This document shows, one piece after another, positions 62,084 through 64,000 of a stretch of 64,000 bases of DNA (positions are counted from its first letter, which is position 1; every line of letters starts with the position of its first letter). Origin of the DNA: Perca fluviatilis (Eukaryota > Chordata > Actinopteri > Perciformes > Percidae); contig NC_053127.1 in NCBI RefSeq assembly GCF_010015445.1, positions 25,274,745 to 25,338,744 of the forward strand. The letters run 5' to 3'. The position numbers and the translations under genes were made by a program. Below the pieces are notes generated by a model, which ran no database searches, was not told the origin of the DNA, and worked only from the letters and a program-made list of their open reading frames with translations.

Positions 62084-64000
62084 CACTTTCAACCTGTTTC
62101 TGGTTAATAGGCCTACATTTTATTTGCTTATTAGTCACATAGTCTGAACCAGTTTGAACCAGAAAGGGGAGGCTATTTTTATTATGTAAACCAGAGATGC
62201 ATTTTAAAGGAATATTTTGACAATTTGGGAAGTTCACGTGCTAAGCTAAGCTAATTGTCTCCTGGCTCTGGCTTCAGTGGTATCAATCTTCTCACTTAAC
62301 TCTCAGCAAGACAGTGGACATGCTTTCCAAAGTGTGGTACTATTCTTTCATATGTAAATGTAAATCAACTAGAAGGGTATTAATACCATGGAGCGGGTAT
62401 TCGCCTACTCAGACACAGTGGGGCGTATGGCAGAGCTAAGTGCGATCTCTTTTACTACACAGGTTATTAACAATACCAGCAAAATGTAATGGCTGCCATG
62501 TACACAGCACTAACCTATAATCTCCTGTGGCTGAACGCACCCTCGTATTAATGTCTTCTTGGACTATTAAGTTAATGCTATGATCGTTTTAGTATCAATG
62601 CAATCTAAAGACATCCAGGGGTCTGGGCACTCATTCTGCCACATTAAAGAGAAAGTAATTGAGAGTCAGAAGAGTGGTTTAGAGGCATATCTGAACTTGT
62701 TTCTGTGTTAAAATTTCTGTGTGTTTGTTGGTATTGAGATGTTGTCTAATACAGTACATGCATATGTCTGTGTCTGCATACACATTCATGAAGTGGGACT
62801 CCAGATTAGACAAAGTCCTGTGAGAGGGCTTCAGTTTTTTCAGATGGGTTTGGTGCTCAGGGCAAAGTCTCTCCCCCTTCACAGTATGCCAGTCAGTTCA
62901 CATCTGGGCTGCCACTACCAGGGGCGCAATTAAGACCGAAAATAAATGTAGGTCATGCAGACATGCACTTGTGACATGCAATGACGCAGCATGAAGCTAA
63001 TGTCATATTAATGTATTAACTCAGTATAGCAAACATGCTTTTAAATGGCATTTTTATAAGCTGCAAGCCTCAAAGGAGATGAAGGAAACATGATAAAGTA
63101 CAGATGGTCAAACACACATTATGCAGTCTATTTAACTGAGTATACTGAATACTGTAGACTACATTGTAACTTCTAACTAGATGAGAAGATAAGGCATCCG
63201 TATTAAATCAGTAAATGCAAGATTAACCCAAAGTGGATTTTTTTTCTTTAATAATAACCAACTTCATCTTGGCCACTTCAGGGACTGTCTCTTTTCATGG
63301 GAAGTTTGACTTTGCACTCAAGCTCTGCCTGAGTGATAATCAATGGCCTATACCGCCGCTTTACTTTCCACTGAACATTTAATGGAGTGAGGATAAGCCT
63401 CTCAGATGGGCTGCTGCTGGCCTTTCCAGGCACTTGTGCTTCTAAGGTGTTTCTCATCACCAATACAGGAGCTAAACTCATCTTAACTGGGCCTATGTCA
63501 AAGCAATATACTGTGTAGAAAAAGCAAAATGTGAAGGAAATGCGGACAGTTATCACACAATTAGGGATTACCAGAAAATAGCATTAACAAAGCTAAGGAT
63601 ATGTCATGCGCTCTTGACCAGCAAGCCAGTATAATGTCATGTGTGAGCAAAAAAAAACTTTCAATGAACTGAAGCAACAAATGTTATTGGATTCTTACAA
63701 ACTGCAGGAATATGGGATTGAATATGCAGTTTGGCTTTGGTTTGAAAAAAGCAAGCCAAGACCACAGCTTGTGTCATTGACAGCCTGATGGATTTGTTCT
63801 CCAGTTAAAGTGTCCAGCTCGGATGTTTATCGTGTACCAGCAATGTTCTGCTTTGTGTCTGCCCTGCGGACTTCATTGCTTCATTACCTTCCAACTGAGC
63901 ATTTAACAGCTGACAACCCAAACCAGATTTTCTTTTCACAATATTGTATTATTGCACAGTAAAAAAAAAACAATCAATTTAGAACCTGTCTTCATGAAAT
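59358..64000. other. Putative large intron, no exon recognised
   Basis: AT-rich non-coding sequence with poly-A runs (60368-60382, 60535-60548), a short CAG run at 61862-61880 and an (AT)n tract at 62040-62083. Open frames here have no family resemblance or splice context. Confidence 0.4.
62040..62083. repeat. (AT)n microsatellite
   Basis: A TATATA tract of about 40 bases. Confidence 0.95.

Noticed and set aside
63278..63556. 92-codon minus-strand frame
   Set aside because: No family resemblance or paired splice sites that I could support.

Overview
This is vertebrate DNA, almost certainly from a spiny-rayed (percomorph-type) teleost fish. The evidence is compact intron-split genes with vertebrate T-box and Wip1 phosphatase sequences, very long (CA)n, (ATT)n and (AT)n microsatellites, and several short terminal-inverted-repeat elements of kinds common in perch-like fish genomes. 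There is nothing bacterial or viral here. I did not determine the species.

Layout. (1) Positions 621-4893, minus strand: six exons of a tbx2-family T-box repressor gene. Splice phases are consistent throughout, and the C-terminal exon(s) lie left of the window. (2) About 4.9-23.8 kb: a gene-poor flank holding a probable tbx2 promoter, microsatellites and several non-autonomous DNA transposons. I see no bcas3 exons here, although in human BCAS3 lies between PPM1D and TBX2. (3) About 23.8-33.4 kb, minus strand: ppm1d (Wip1), with seven recognisable coding exons, a long 3'UTR-like tail and four element insertions in its introns. Exon 6 carries an apparent one-base frameshift in an A6 run. (4) 33.42-33.88 kb: a compact, probably bidirectional promoter. 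(5) 33884-36607, plus strand: an unrecognised three-exon gene model. Its second intron is almost entirely a three-element nested transposon insertion. (6) 36.6-42 kb: non-coding sequence with a fold-back repeat and a LINE-like 3' tail. (7) 42-64 kb, plus strand: the 5' end of one or two secreted or cell-surface protein genes. There is an untranslated exon, a signal-peptide exon at 46.9 kb, a 93-nt cassette exon at 49.05 kb and a second signal-peptide first exon at 53.46 kb. Both signal-peptide exons end in the same splice phase (1), so they may be alternative promoters of one gene. Downstream exons lie beyond the window.

The tbx2-ppm1d pairing is conserved vertebrate synteny (human 17q23). 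The diverged T-box and the lack of bcas3 suggest one of the two copies left by the teleost whole-genome duplication. The best candidates for something undescribed are the plus-strand gene sharing the ppm1d promoter, the nested transposon that forms its intron, and the fold-back element inside ppm1d intron 5. All exon calls come from reading splice signals and phases by eye; no transcript or database evidence was available.
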